A stretch of DNA of 54,377 nucleotides from Pseudomonadales bacterium (GTDB lineage Bacteria; Pseudomonadota; Gammaproteobacteria; Pseudomonadales; Azotimanducaceae). The stretch lies in NCBI GenBank assembly GCA_016779385.1, contig JADHNT010000003.1, forward strand, positions 1-54,377. Direction: 5' to 3'. A model generated the notes under the pieces. The model was given only the letters and a program-made list of their open reading frames with translations, made no database searches and had not been told where the DNA came from. Positions 42,375-50,024 of the stretch are shown one piece after another. The translations under genes and the position numbers were made by a program. How positions within the stretch are numbered: position 1 is the stretch's first letter; each line of letters opens with the position of its first letter.

Positions 42375-44450
42375 ATGACCAGCGAGCCCATTGCCCCCAG
42401 CCCCTATGTTCCCGGGGCGGCGCCCCCGCCCCCTGAGGAACGGCGGCGGCGCCGGCGCTGGCCCTGGTTTGCGGCGCTCCTCCTTTTGCCCCTGGCCTTC
42501 GTGTTCCTGGCCCAGGGGCTGACGGTGCAGGTTACCCCTAGGGAGGCCACCGTGAACCTCAGCGGCGGTCCCTATTTCCCGCTGGCAGACCGCTATCTGG
42601 TGCTGCCCGGTACCTACACCCTAAGGGCCACGGCGCCAGGCTACGAACCCTACCGCCAGCCCCTGCTCGTGGAAGCCGGCAGCCCACCGCAGGTCCGGCT
42701 GACGCTCCAGCCTGCGGCCGGCGAAGTGACCGTGGCGGTCCAGGGCGTTTCCGGCACAGCCCTACCCGACGCGGAAGTCGAGCTCGCCGACGGGCAAATA
42801 CTGCACGCCGACGGAGGTCCCCTGACCCTCCCTGCCGGCCCCCAGGCCCTGACGGTGCGCGCGAAGGATTACGAGCCCCAAAGCCTCACGCTGGTCGTAG
42901 CCGGCCGCGGCCGCGCCCAGACCGCCCTCGTACAGCTGGAGCGACGATGGGCCGAGCTGACCCTGGCGACGGACCCCGATGGGGCGGAGGTCTGGATCGA
43001 CGAAGAACCTGCCGGGCGTCGCACGCCAACGCGCCTGCCCGTGCTTCCCGGCCCCCATACGCTGGAATTCAAGCTCGACGGCTACAGCTCCCGACGCCTT
43101 GCGATGCTGGCGGCCCCACGACAGGACCAAACGCTGGAGCCCCTGACCCTCACCCCGGCCCCGGTGCAGCTGCGCCTGACGAGCGCGCCGGCTGGGGCGG
43201 CGGTGACCTTAAACGGACGCCCCATGGGCGCCACGCCCCTCACCCTGGCCCTCAAGCCCGAAGCACCCTACCGCCTCGAGGTGCTGAAGGCCGGCTATGG
43301 TCCCAAGCGCCTAGAGGGAATGGCCCCGGCCCGGGGGACGGTAACCCGAGACCTGGTGTTGGAACCAGAGCTTGGGGAGCTCCGTCTGAGCTTCGCCCCG
43401 GCGGACGCCACCTTGCGCATTGACGGCACGCCTGCCGCGGAGCCCGGGGCCCTGTTTCAGCTTCCCGCGCGCCCCGTCACTATCGAAGTCAGCAAGCCCG
43501 GCTACGTGCCCTTCAAGCGCACCATCATCCCGCGCCCAGGCTTCCCCCAGGCTCTGGAGGTGTCGCTCCTGACCATCGCGGAAGCGCGGCGCGCAGCGAT
43601 GAAGCCGACCCTTACGGCCGCAGACGGGCAAACGCTCGAGCTCTTGCAGGGCGGCGCCTTCACCATGGGGGCCTCGCGCCGGGAGCCCGGGCGCCGCGCC
43701 AATGAGGTGCTGCGGGACATCATCGTGACTCGCCCCTTCTACCTCGGCACCCAGGAAGTCACCAACGCCCAGTTCCAGCGCTTTGATCCTAAGCACCGCT
43801 CTGGAGCGTTTGAGGGCACCACCCTTGAGGAGCCCAAGTACCCGGTGGTTTCGGTCCGCTGGCTTGACGCCGTGCGCTACTGCAACTGGCTCTCGGACCA
43901 GGAGGGCCTGCCCCGGGTCTATACCCTCGAGGGCGACGAGGTCACGGGCTTTGATCCCGATGCCACGGGCTATCGCCTCCCCACGGAGGCGGAATGGGCC
44001 TTCGCCGCGCGTATGGATGTGGGTGGACCTCCGCGCCGCTTTCCCTGGGGGGAAAGTCGCAGCCCTGAGGCCAATCGTCAGGGCAACTACGCCGACGATA
44101 CGGTGCGCCACCTCCTCGCCCGCACCATTCCGGGTTATCTCGACGGCCACCTGGCGACGGCTCCCGTAGGCACCTTTAAGGCCAACGGCTTTGGCCTTTT
44201 CGATCTCGGGGGCAACGTGGCGGAGTGGATCAACGACTTCTACGGCGCGACGGAAGAAGTCCTCGGCGCCGAGGGACAGGATCCCCTCGGACCCGGCCGA
44301 GGGCGCTATCATGTGATCCGCGGCTCCAGCTGGATGCACGGCCAGCTGGTGGACTTGCGGCTCGCCTTCCGCGATTACGGCGAAGACGGGCGACAGGATT
44401 TGGGCTTCCGCATCGCCCGATGGTTCGAACCTCAGGAGGCTACGCCGTGA
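42375..44450 (+). CDS. PEGA-repeat protein with C-terminal FGE-sulfatase-like (SUMF1) domain
   Basis: 691 residues. Basic N-terminus, one membrane helix (WPWFAALLLLPLAFVFLAQG, residues 30-50), then about five PEGA-type beta repeats to residue 400 (PDGAEVWIDEEPAG, PAGAAVTLNGRPMGATPLTL, PADATLRIDGTPAAEPGAL, with KAGYGPKR and KPGYVPFKR). Residues 415-685 are a SUMF1/FGE fold: GGAFTMGAS, FYLGTQEVTNAQFQRF, VSVRWLDAVRYCNWLS, GYRLPTEAEWAFAAR, FDLGGNVAEWIND, LGFRIAR. The two active-site cysteines of true formylglycine enzymes are absent (IRGSSWMHGQLVD instead), so it may only bind ligand or metal. Ends with a GTGA overlap into the next gene. Confidence 0.88.
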   Translation: MTSEPIAPSPYVPGAAPPPPEERRRRRRWPWFAALLLLPLAFVFLAQGLTVQVTPREATVNLSGGPYFPLADRYLVLPGTYTLRATAPGYEPYRQPLLVEAGSPPQVRLTLQPAAGEVTVAVQGVSGTALPDAEVELADGQILHADGGPLTLPAGPQALTVRAKDYEPQSLTLVVAGRGRAQTALVQLERRWAELTLATDPDGAEVWIDEEPAGRRTPTRLPVLPGPHTLEFKLDGYSSRRLAMLAAPRQDQTLEPLTLTPAPVQLRLTSAPAGAAVTLNGRPMGATPLTLALKPEAPYRLEVLKAGYGPKRLEGMAPARGTVTRDLVLEPELGELRLSFAPADATLRIDGTPAAEPGALFQLPARPVTIEVSKPGYVPFKRTIIPRPGFPQALEVSLLTIAEARRAAMKPTLTAADGQTLELLQGGAFTMGASRREPGRRANEVLRDIIVTRPFYLGTQEVTNAQFQRFDPKHRSGAFEGTTLEEPKYPVVSVRWLDAVRYCNWLSDQEGLPRVYTLEGDEVTGFDPDATGYRLPTEAEWAFAARMDVGGPPRRFPWGESRSPEANRQGNYADDTVRHLLARTIPGYLDGHLATAPVGTFKANGFGLFDLGGNVAEWINDFYGATEEVLGAEGQDPLGPGRGRYHVIRGSSWMHGQLVDLRLAFRDYGEDGRQDLGFRIARWFEPQEATP

Positions 44451-44743
44451 CGCTGTTCCGCAGGCCCCAAGGGCTTCAGACCAGTTTGACGTGCGCCTTG
44501 GCGCTGACCGCGCTCGGGCTTGCCGCGCAGGCCCAGGGCGCCAGCGGGGAAGACGCTCCGGCAGCAACCGGCCAACCCCGTGCGGAAGGGACTGCAAAAG
44601 CCATTGATCCTGCCCCGGCAAGCAACTCCGCAGCGGGGGAACCTGCCCCGACGGCGAATCCTTCTAGTACCCCACCGCGCCGCTTTATTCCTACGGAGCA
44701 AGTCTCTGAGGACCGCGCCGTGGCCTTTCCCAAGGATATTTAG
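44447..44743 (+). CDS. Small secreted protein of the VWA/ExbB cluster
   Basis: 98 residues from a GTG that overlaps the previous stop (GTGA). N-terminal basic stretch and hydrophobic core (TSLTCALALTALGLAAQAQG) form a signal peptide. The mature part is Ala/Pro/Glu-rich and disordered, ending in the conserved-looking peptide RRFIPTEQVSEDRAVAFPKDI. The following channel gene begins 8 bases later. The defined C-terminal peptide suggests a docking tail. Function unknown. Confidence 0.7.
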   Translation: MTLFRRPQGLQTSLTCALALTALGLAAQAQGASGEDAPAATGQPRAEGTAKAIDPAPASNSAAGEPAPTANPSSTPPRRFIPTEQVSEDRAVAFPKDI

Positions 44744-44751
44744 GACCGCCC

Positions 44752-45552
44752 ATGCGAGACACGCTACGCAGTGAATTTGCCTATCAGCTCTTCGCCCTGC
44801 TGTTTGCGGCGCTTTTTGTGCACGCCATCTACGTGACGGCTATTCGTCCAGAAGCGGAGACCTTGCTTGCGGAGCAGCGCACCGCGGCGGCCGCGGACGA
44901 AAATTATGTCCCAGAGCGCCATCTCGCCGTCGTGCTACGGGACTTCGAGCAGGAGGCCTGCTTCATACTCATGCTTTGGGCCATGGCCATCATGGGCTAT
45001 AAGGCCCGATCGGGCCTGCGGGAACGCGCCCTCCTCGAGCAAAAGCTCCTCCCCGTCACCCCGGGGATGAGTGTGTTGCCTGAGGACGTGCGGACCTACC
45101 TTCGCCCCCTCCAGAACCTGGAGCCGGCGCAGCAACGGGCTCTTCTACCCCGAGCTCTGAGCGCGGCCCTCCAGCGCTTCGCGGCCACGCGAAATGTACA
45201 GGATGTCTCCGAGGCGGTGCGTAACGTCTGCGATGCGGAGGGGGAGCGCCTCGACTCCGAACTGTCCATGGTGCGCTATATCGCCTGGGCCATTCCTTCC
45301 ATTGGATTTATTGGGACCGTGCGCGGCATCGGGGACGCGCTGAGCCAGGCCAACCAGGCCGTGCAAGGGGACATCACCGGGGTCACGGAAGCCCTGGGGG
45401 TGGCCTTTAACTCGACCTTCGTCGCCCTCTTGATCAGCATTCTCATCATGTTCCTCGTCCATCAGCTGCAGCTGCTTCAGGAGCGCCTCGTGCTTGAGGC
45501 GCACAGCTACGCGGACCGGGAGCTGATCCAACATCTGCAGGTGCGCACATGA
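44752..45552 (+). CDS. MotA/TolQ/ExbB family proton channel
   Basis: 266 residues. Helices at about 11-31, 68-84, 173-193 and 218-238. Helices 3 and 4 carry the family pattern: IAWAIPSIGFIGTVRGIGDA and EALGVAFNSTFVALLISILI, matching the pore-lining segments of ExbB and TolQ including the Thr/Ser positions. A cytoplasmic helical domain lies between helices 2 and 3 (RSGLRERALLEQKLLPVTPG). In known systems five such subunits surround two ExbD/TolR/MotB helices. No ExbD or TolR gene is here; the two VWA proteins three and two genes further on have suitable helices. The stop overlaps the next start (ATGA). Confidence 0.9.
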   Translation: MRDTLRSEFAYQLFALLFAALFVHAIYVTAIRPEAETLLAEQRTAAAADENYVPERHLAVVLRDFEQEACFILMLWAMAIMGYKARSGLRERALLEQKLLPVTPGMSVLPEDVRTYLRPLQNLEPAQQRALLPRALSAALQRFAATRNVQDVSEAVRNVCDAEGERLDSELSMVRYIAWAIPSIGFIGTVRGIGDALSQANQAVQGDITGVTEALGVAFNSTFVALLISILIMFLVHQLQLLQERLVLEAHSYADRELIQHLQVRT

Positions 45553-46949
45553 CCCTGGCAACCTTCGAGCTAAATGACGGCGGCCTTCGACTTCGCACTG
45601 GCGCGGGGCAGGAGCAGTGCGAGCCCGGGCTAGCCTTGGCCCAGGGCCAGGACCTGCTCCTTGGGCACGCCGCTGCCGCCTGGGTACGGCGGGAGCCAGC
45701 GAAGGTCATGAACGAGCACTTCCATCGGCTCAGCACGGACCCCCTGCCCCAGCCCCTGGAACGGGCCCGCACCCACGCCGATCTCATCCATGCCCAGCTC
45801 CAGGGACTCTGGCAGGCCGGCGCCGATCCCTCCGGGGAAGCCCTCCTCGCCGTTCCTGGAACCTGGAATCGGGAACAGCTCGCTCTGCTTCTCGGCATCG
45901 CCGACGCCTGCGCCTTCGACGCGGTGGGGCTGGTGGACAGCGCCCTCCTGACCCTCGCTGGCGCAGGACCCCTGGCTCGGGGACCCCATGCAGTCATCGA
46001 CGGCGGCCTGCACCAGGGCCTGGTGAGCTCCTTCGCCCAGCACCCTGAGCAGCTGGAGCGCACCGGGGTTTCACCCGTGCCCGCGGCGGCCCTCACGGAT
46101 CTAGAGGATTGCTGGCTCAGCGCCATTGCCGATCAGTTTGTGGCGGAAACACGCTTTGACCCCCTCCATACAGGCGCGAGCGAGCAGGCCCTTTTCGATG
46201 CCCTGCCGGGCTGGCTTGAGGCCCTTAGCCGAGGAGAGACACCCGAAGCCGCCCTAACGGTCAATGGGCAGCGCTTCGCCCTGACTCTCCAGCGCGGGGC
46301 GCTGCTAGGGAAGGTAAGGGGGCGCTATGACGCGTTCCTGGAGGCGCTTAGTGCTCAAGCCCTTCCCGAAGGCACGCTATGGCTTCACGAGCGCCTCGGC
46401 CGCTTCCCGGGTCTCGCTGCGCACCTTTCCGAGGGCCTTGGCCAGCCCCTTCAGCCCCTGAGCGGCGCGCAGCTATGGGCTGGGCTCGAGGCCCAGGGAC
46501 AAGGACTACGGGGGACCGTGGGCGCCCTAAGCTATCTCACCACCCTTGCTCTCCCGGCTCGCCAGGACGGCCAGCCCCTAGAGACGCCTGCCCCGGCACT
46601 TCCGCACGCTCCAGCGCCAAGCCTCGGCGCGGCTTCGGAAATGCCCAACGCCCTGGACGCCACGGCTGCGCCAACCCACGTGCTCCTGGGATGGCTGGCC
46701 CTGCCCCTGAAAGGCCAAGCAACCCTACCCGTGGGCGGCGCCGAGGGACCGACGAAAACCCTCGGCCTACCCCAGCTCGGGCACCTAGAACACAGCGAAG
46801 CCGGCTGGCGCCTCATGCCCGAGGCCCCGGCCCGCCTCGAAGGCGTTCCTGTCGCCGGCCCCCTTCCCCTAGCCCTTGGGCAAACTGTCTATTTGGGAAC
46901 GGAGGCCCTTCCCCTGCGGCTGATTCACGTCCAGGCCGCTGATGGCTAA
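45549..46949 (+). CDS. Hsp70/actin-fold-like protein
   Basis: 466 residues, no signal peptide, so cytoplasmic. The layout resembles an Hsp70-type ATPase: LATFELNDGGLRLRTG (strand pair 1), ALLAVPGTWNREQLALLLGI followed by ADACAFDAVGLVDSALLTLA (the Hsp70 'VPA-x-F' region), then HAVIDGGLHQGLVSSF (phosphate-2-like) and LWLHERLGRFPGLAAHLSEG (adenosine-region-like, with the glycines changed). ATP binding is therefore doubtful. The last 120 residues after a Pro/Ala linker form a separate beta-rich domain with FHA-like spacing (ARLEGVPVAGPLPLALGQTV). It is flanked by the channel and VWA genes with 4- and 8-base overlaps. Confidence 0.65.
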   Translation: MTLATFELNDGGLRLRTGAGQEQCEPGLALAQGQDLLLGHAAAAWVRREPAKVMNEHFHRLSTDPLPQPLERARTHADLIHAQLQGLWQAGADPSGEALLAVPGTWNREQLALLLGIADACAFDAVGLVDSALLTLAGAGPLARGPHAVIDGGLHQGLVSSFAQHPEQLERTGVSPVPAAALTDLEDCWLSAIADQFVAETRFDPLHTGASEQALFDALPGWLEALSRGETPEAALTVNGQRFALTLQRGALLGKVRGRYDAFLEALSAQALPEGTLWLHERLGRFPGLAAHLSEGLGQPLQPLSGAQLWAGLEAQGQGLRGTVGALSYLTTLALPARQDGQPLETPAPALPHAPAPSLGAASEMPNALDATAAPTHVLLGWLALPLKGQATLPVGGAEGPTKTLGLPQLGHLEHSEAGWRLMPEAPARLEGVPVAGPLPLALGQTVYLGTEALPLRLIHVQAADG

Positions 46950-48033
46950 GCGAGGGCAACGGGCGTCCACGCCCTTCAGCCTGTCCTTCCTCGACATCAT
47001 GTCCTGCGGCTTTGGCGCCGTGGTGCTGGTGTTCCTCATTACCAAGCACGGCATTGAGGAGAGCCGCGCCGCCGTCACCAAGCCCCTCACCACCGCCGTA
47101 GCTCAGCTAGAGCAAGACCTCAAGAGCGCGGAGCAGGCGCAGGCAGCCCTGATGGCGCAGCTCACAGCCCTTGAAGCAGAATCCCAAATCCTCACCCCAA
47201 CCCAGGCCGCGCAGCAGGCACGCCTAGAGGCGGAGCAGGTGCGACTGCAAGCGCTCTTGAAGGAGACCGAGGCTTCCGCCGCGGAGGCCGAGGAACTCGC
47301 CAAGGCCATTGAGACGCTCCAGGCGGAGGTCGATAGCCAGGGCCGCTTCGGGGACGATCAACAGGGGACGGCGGCGCGAAGCATTCAGGGCGACGGGCAA
47401 CGACAGTACCTCACGGGACTTCGCGTGGGGGGCGAGCGAATTCTCATCCTCTTTGATCGCTCCGCCAGCATGCTCGATGACACCATCGTCAACGTACTTC
47501 GGCTGCGGAACATGGCCTCGGAGGCCCAGCAGGCGGCACCTAAGTGGCAGCGCGCCAAGGGTACGGTGGAATGGCTCGTCTCCCAGCTGCCCCTCACCAG
47601 CGCCTTTCAGCTCTACCCCTTCAGCGAGGGCTGGGAACCGGCCCTCGCGGGAACGGAAGGCACCTGGCTGCCCGTGAACAGCCAAAGGCTCGGGGACGCC
47701 ACGGAAGCGGCGCTGGCCCTGCTTCCCGCGGGCGGCACAAACTTGGAAGCGGTTTTCGAGGCCGTGAAGGGCCTAAGTCCCGCTCCGGACAACATTATTC
47801 TGATCACCGATGGGCTACCCACCCTGAGCCCCGGGGATAGCCCCCGGGGGACCATTACCGGCGCCCAGCGTCGACGGCTTTTTGAGGATGCGGTGCGGGC
47901 CCTACCCCCGGCGATTCCGCTCCAAATCATTTTGCTACCCCTCGAGGGTGACCCCCTCGCCGCGTCTCTCTATTGGCGCCTCGCCACGCAGCGCGGGGGT
48001 AGCTTCATGAGCCCGGCGGAGGACTGGCCCTGA
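46942..48033 (+). CDS. VWA protein 1 with ExbD-like N-terminal membrane helix
   Basis: 363 residues. A basic N-terminus precedes one membrane helix (SFLDIMSCGFGAVVLVFLIT) with Asp18 at its cytoplasmic end, as Asp25 in ExbD and Asp23 in TolR. Residues 45-125 form a coiled coil. Residues 150-355 are a von Willebrand A domain with a full metal-binding (MIDAS) set: DRSASM, GGTNLEAV and ITDGLPT. The VWA domain would face the periplasm. The start overlaps the preceding gene by 8 bases, and the stop shares a base with the next start. Clear paralogue of the following gene in the helix. Confidence 0.88.
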   Translation: MAKRGQRASTPFSLSFLDIMSCGFGAVVLVFLITKHGIEESRAAVTKPLTTAVAQLEQDLKSAEQAQAALMAQLTALEAESQILTPTQAAQQARLEAEQVRLQALLKETEASAAEAEELAKAIETLQAEVDSQGRFGDDQQGTAARSIQGDGQRQYLTGLRVGGERILILFDRSASMLDDTIVNVLRLRNMASEAQQAAPKWQRAKGTVEWLVSQLPLTSAFQLYPFSEGWEPALAGTEGTWLPVNSQRLGDATEAALALLPAGGTNLEAVFEAVKGLSPAPDNIILITDGLPTLSPGDSPRGTITGAQRRRLFEDAVRALPPAIPLQIILLPLEGDPLAASLYWRLATQRGGSFMSPAEDWP

Positions 48034-49031
48034 TGGCACGCCCAAGACGCGACGTGGCGGATAGCGGCCTGGCCTTTCTGGACGTGGTCTCCTGCGGCTT
48101 TGGCGCTGTCATCCTGCTGTTAATCATCACCAAAAGCGTCGCTCCCCAGGACACCCGGGCGAGCGCCGAAGGCCTCGCCGGGGATGCCTCCACGCTGCAG
48201 GCGGCCGTGCTCTCGGCCCAGGCCAAGCGCGATGAACTTCAGGAAACCGCAGCGGCAGCCCAAGCGCGCTTCGAAGCGCTGAAGGAGAAACTTGCAGCGC
48301 AGCGGGCGGCGGAAGCGGCTCTCCAGGTTCAGGCCCGACGCGCCGCCGACGCCCTCGCCGACGCCCAGGAGGAGGGACGCGCCCTGGCCGACGCCCGCCA
48401 GTCGCTCTCCCAAATCCTTCAGCGCCTTTTGGGGCAGAACTACCGGGCACGCAATGATCTCGTCGGCGGGATTCCCGCGGATAGCGAGTACATCATCTTC
48501 ATCATCGATACCTCCGGCAGCATGTTCAATTACGCCTGGGATTTGATGACGCAGAAGCTCATCGAAACCCTCGAGGTCTATCCGGAGGTGAAGGGCATTC
48601 AGGTCATGAACGACATGGGGGAGTACATGTTCAGCAGCTACGCTGGGCAATGGATTCCCGATACGCCGGGGCGGCGCGCCATCATCACGGACCGCATCCG
48701 CAGCTGGAGCCCCTTCTCTAACTCCTCTCCGGTGGAGGGCATTACGCGGGCGATCAATACCTTCTGGGCACCGGACCGAAAGATTTCCCTCTACGTCTTC
48801 GGCGATGAATTTACCGGCGCTTCCATCGAAGCCGTAATCGATACGGTGGATCGGATTAACCGCAGCGACAGCTCGGGGCAGCGCCGCGTTCGCATTCACG
48901 GCGTCGGCTTCCCCGTGCAATTCGCCGCACCCCCCCAGTTTCAGGATACGGGGGAGCGCTTTGCCACCCTGATGCGCGAGCTGGCCCGACGCAACGGCGG
49001 CACCTTTGTAGGACTAGAGCGCTTCCGCTAG
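48033..49031 (+). CDS. VWA protein 2 with ExbD-like N-terminal membrane helix
   Basis: 332 residues. Helix AFLDVVSCGFGAVILLLIIT with Asp17, almost identical in pattern to VWA protein 1. Coiled coil at residues 45-130 (KRDELQETAAAAQARFEALK, AADALADAQEEGRALADARQ). The VWA domain at 145-330 has MIDAS residues in IIDTSGSM and FGDEFTG; the threonine position (around VEGITRAIN) is less certain. The ending FVGLERFR is short and ordered. Last gene of the cluster, 22 bases before the convergent crotonase stop. Confidence 0.88.
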   Translation: MARPRRDVADSGLAFLDVVSCGFGAVILLLIITKSVAPQDTRASAEGLAGDASTLQAAVLSAQAKRDELQETAAAAQARFEALKEKLAAQRAAEAALQVQARRAADALADAQEEGRALADARQSLSQILQRLLGQNYRARNDLVGGIPADSEYIIFIIDTSGSMFNYAWDLMTQKLIETLEVYPEVKGIQVMNDMGEYMFSSYAGQWIPDTPGRRAIITDRIRSWSPFSNSSPVEGITRAINTFWAPDRKISLYVFGDEFTGASIEAVIDTVDRINRSDSSGQRRVRIHGVGFPVQFAAPPQFQDTGERFATLMRELARRNGGTFVGLERFR

Positions 49032-49053
49032 CGCACGCCGCTAGCGCAAGCCC

Positions 49054-49914
49054 CTATTCCGCCTCTGAAGCCCCCAGGGGCGGCGCCTTCACCAACGCCT
49101 TCACCCGCTCGGCTCCGCTAGGATCTACGGCCATGCCGTGCACGAGGAAGTTCTGGGCATGGGCCAGCTGCTGAAGGCCCATGGCGCTTCGGAGGGAATT
49201 GAAAAACCCCTGGGCATCCTGGGCTTGGTTGATGGAGGCCTTGGCCGTTTTCAGGCCCATGGCCGGCTGCTCAGCGATCTCCGCCGCTAGCGCCAGGCTC
49301 GCCTCCGCCAGCGCATCCCGGGAAACCACCCGGTTCACCATCCCGAGCTCCCGGGCCACCTCCGCGGTGATGGCGCGGCCCGTAAAGAGGAGCTCCTTAG
49401 CCTTGCGCACCCCGAACTCCCAGGGGTGGCCAAAGTACTCCACGCCGTTAGCTCCGAAGGCCACCACCGGGTCCTGGAAGGTGGCGTCGTCGCTGGCCAC
49501 CACGATGTCGAAGGGCCAAACAAGCATGAGCCCTCCGGCGATCACCTTTCCCTGCACCGCCACGACCGTGGGCTTAGGGATATTCCGCCAGCGCCAGCAC
49601 AGGCCGAAGTAGGCCTCCTCCTCCCGAGCCCAGTGCCCTTCCATGGCCGGGGCGTCAAAGCCCCCCCAGGGGCCGAGGGCGACGTCTTGGAAGGCCGCGT
49701 CGTCGTCCCCGGACAGATCGTGCCCGGAGGAAAAGTGGCGCCCCTCGGCGGCGATGAGCAACACCCTAATCTCATCATCCTGCGCGCCCCGGTCCAGCGC
49801 ATCATTTAAGGCGTAAAGCAAATGGCGATTCTGCGCGTTGGCCTGCGCAGGCCGGTTCAGCGTAATGCGCGCCACCCCCGGCGCCGGCACTTCATAGCGA
49901 ACCCATTCGGTCAT
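49054..49914 (-). CDS. Crotonase family protein lacking the classical catalytic glutamates
   Basis: 286 residues from ATG at 49914 (MTEWVRYEVPAPGVARITLN). Crotonase fold with LNRPAQANAQNRHLLYAL and oxyanion-hole segment HFSSGHDLSGDD. The two glutamates of enoyl-CoA hydratase are missing: GGLMLVWPFDIV in place of GGxxE-type, and TFQDPVVAFG in place of QPE. It may act as another crotonase type (thioesterase, dehalogenase-like or isomerase). No partner is adjacent on the same strand except the cytochrome gene upstream, separated by a terminator. Confidence 0.87.
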   Translation of the reverse strand: MTEWVRYEVPAPGVARITLNRPAQANAQNRHLLYALNDALDRGAQDDEIRVLLIAAEGRHFSSGHDLSGDDDAAFQDVALGPWGGFDAPAMEGHWAREEEAYFGLCWRWRNIPKPTVVAVQGKVIAGGLMLVWPFDIVVASDDATFQDPVVAFGANGVEYFGHPWEFGVRKAKELLFTGRAITAEVARELGMVNRVVSRDALAEASLALAAEIAEQPAMGLKTAKASINQAQDAQGFFNSLRSAMGLQQLAHAQNFLVHGMAVDPSGAERVKALVKAPPLGASEAE

Positions 49915-49962
49915 GATCCCCTCCTTCCCCTCACAAGCCCCCACGGTGACAAAGCTTGGGAC

Positions 49963-49993
49963 AAAAAAAAAGCGCCCAGAGCGCGGGCGCTTT
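49963..49993 (-). terminator. Rho-independent terminator after the cytochrome/rhodanese gene
   Basis: Nine-base stem AAAGCGCCC (49969-49977) / GGGCGCTTT (49985-49993) with a 7-base loop. Read on the minus strand it is followed by an unbroken run of T (complement of the A-run at 49963-49971). It sits 32 bases after the stop at 50025, so it ends that transcript before the crotonase gene. Confidence 0.88.
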
Positions 49994-50024
49994 CTTCGGC
50001 CATGCCCTCAACGGGGCACCTAGC

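Larger units (their letters stand above)
36689..49031 (+). other. Ten-gene co-directional cluster: putative ion-driven VWA envelope machine
   Basis: All ten genes run on the plus strand. The seven from 40838 onward are joined by gaps or overlaps of 0-8 bases. They encode envelope proteins plus one cytoplasmic Hsp70-like protein. There is no ExbD, TolR, TolA, OmpA-domain or MotB gene among them; the two VWA proteins carry the membrane helix that would fill that role. The unit reading is inference from layout and domains. Confidence 0.6.

Noticed and set aside
43311-44621. Minus-strand 436-codon open frame opposite the PEGA/FGE gene
   Set aside because: Antisense of a well-supported gene; no recognisable motifs.
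44752-49031. Zorya-type anti-phage system or Tol-Pal/Ton operon
   Set aside because: There is an ExbB-like channel, but no ZorB-like OmpA domain, helicase or nuclease, and no TolR, TolA, TolB, Pal or ExbD.
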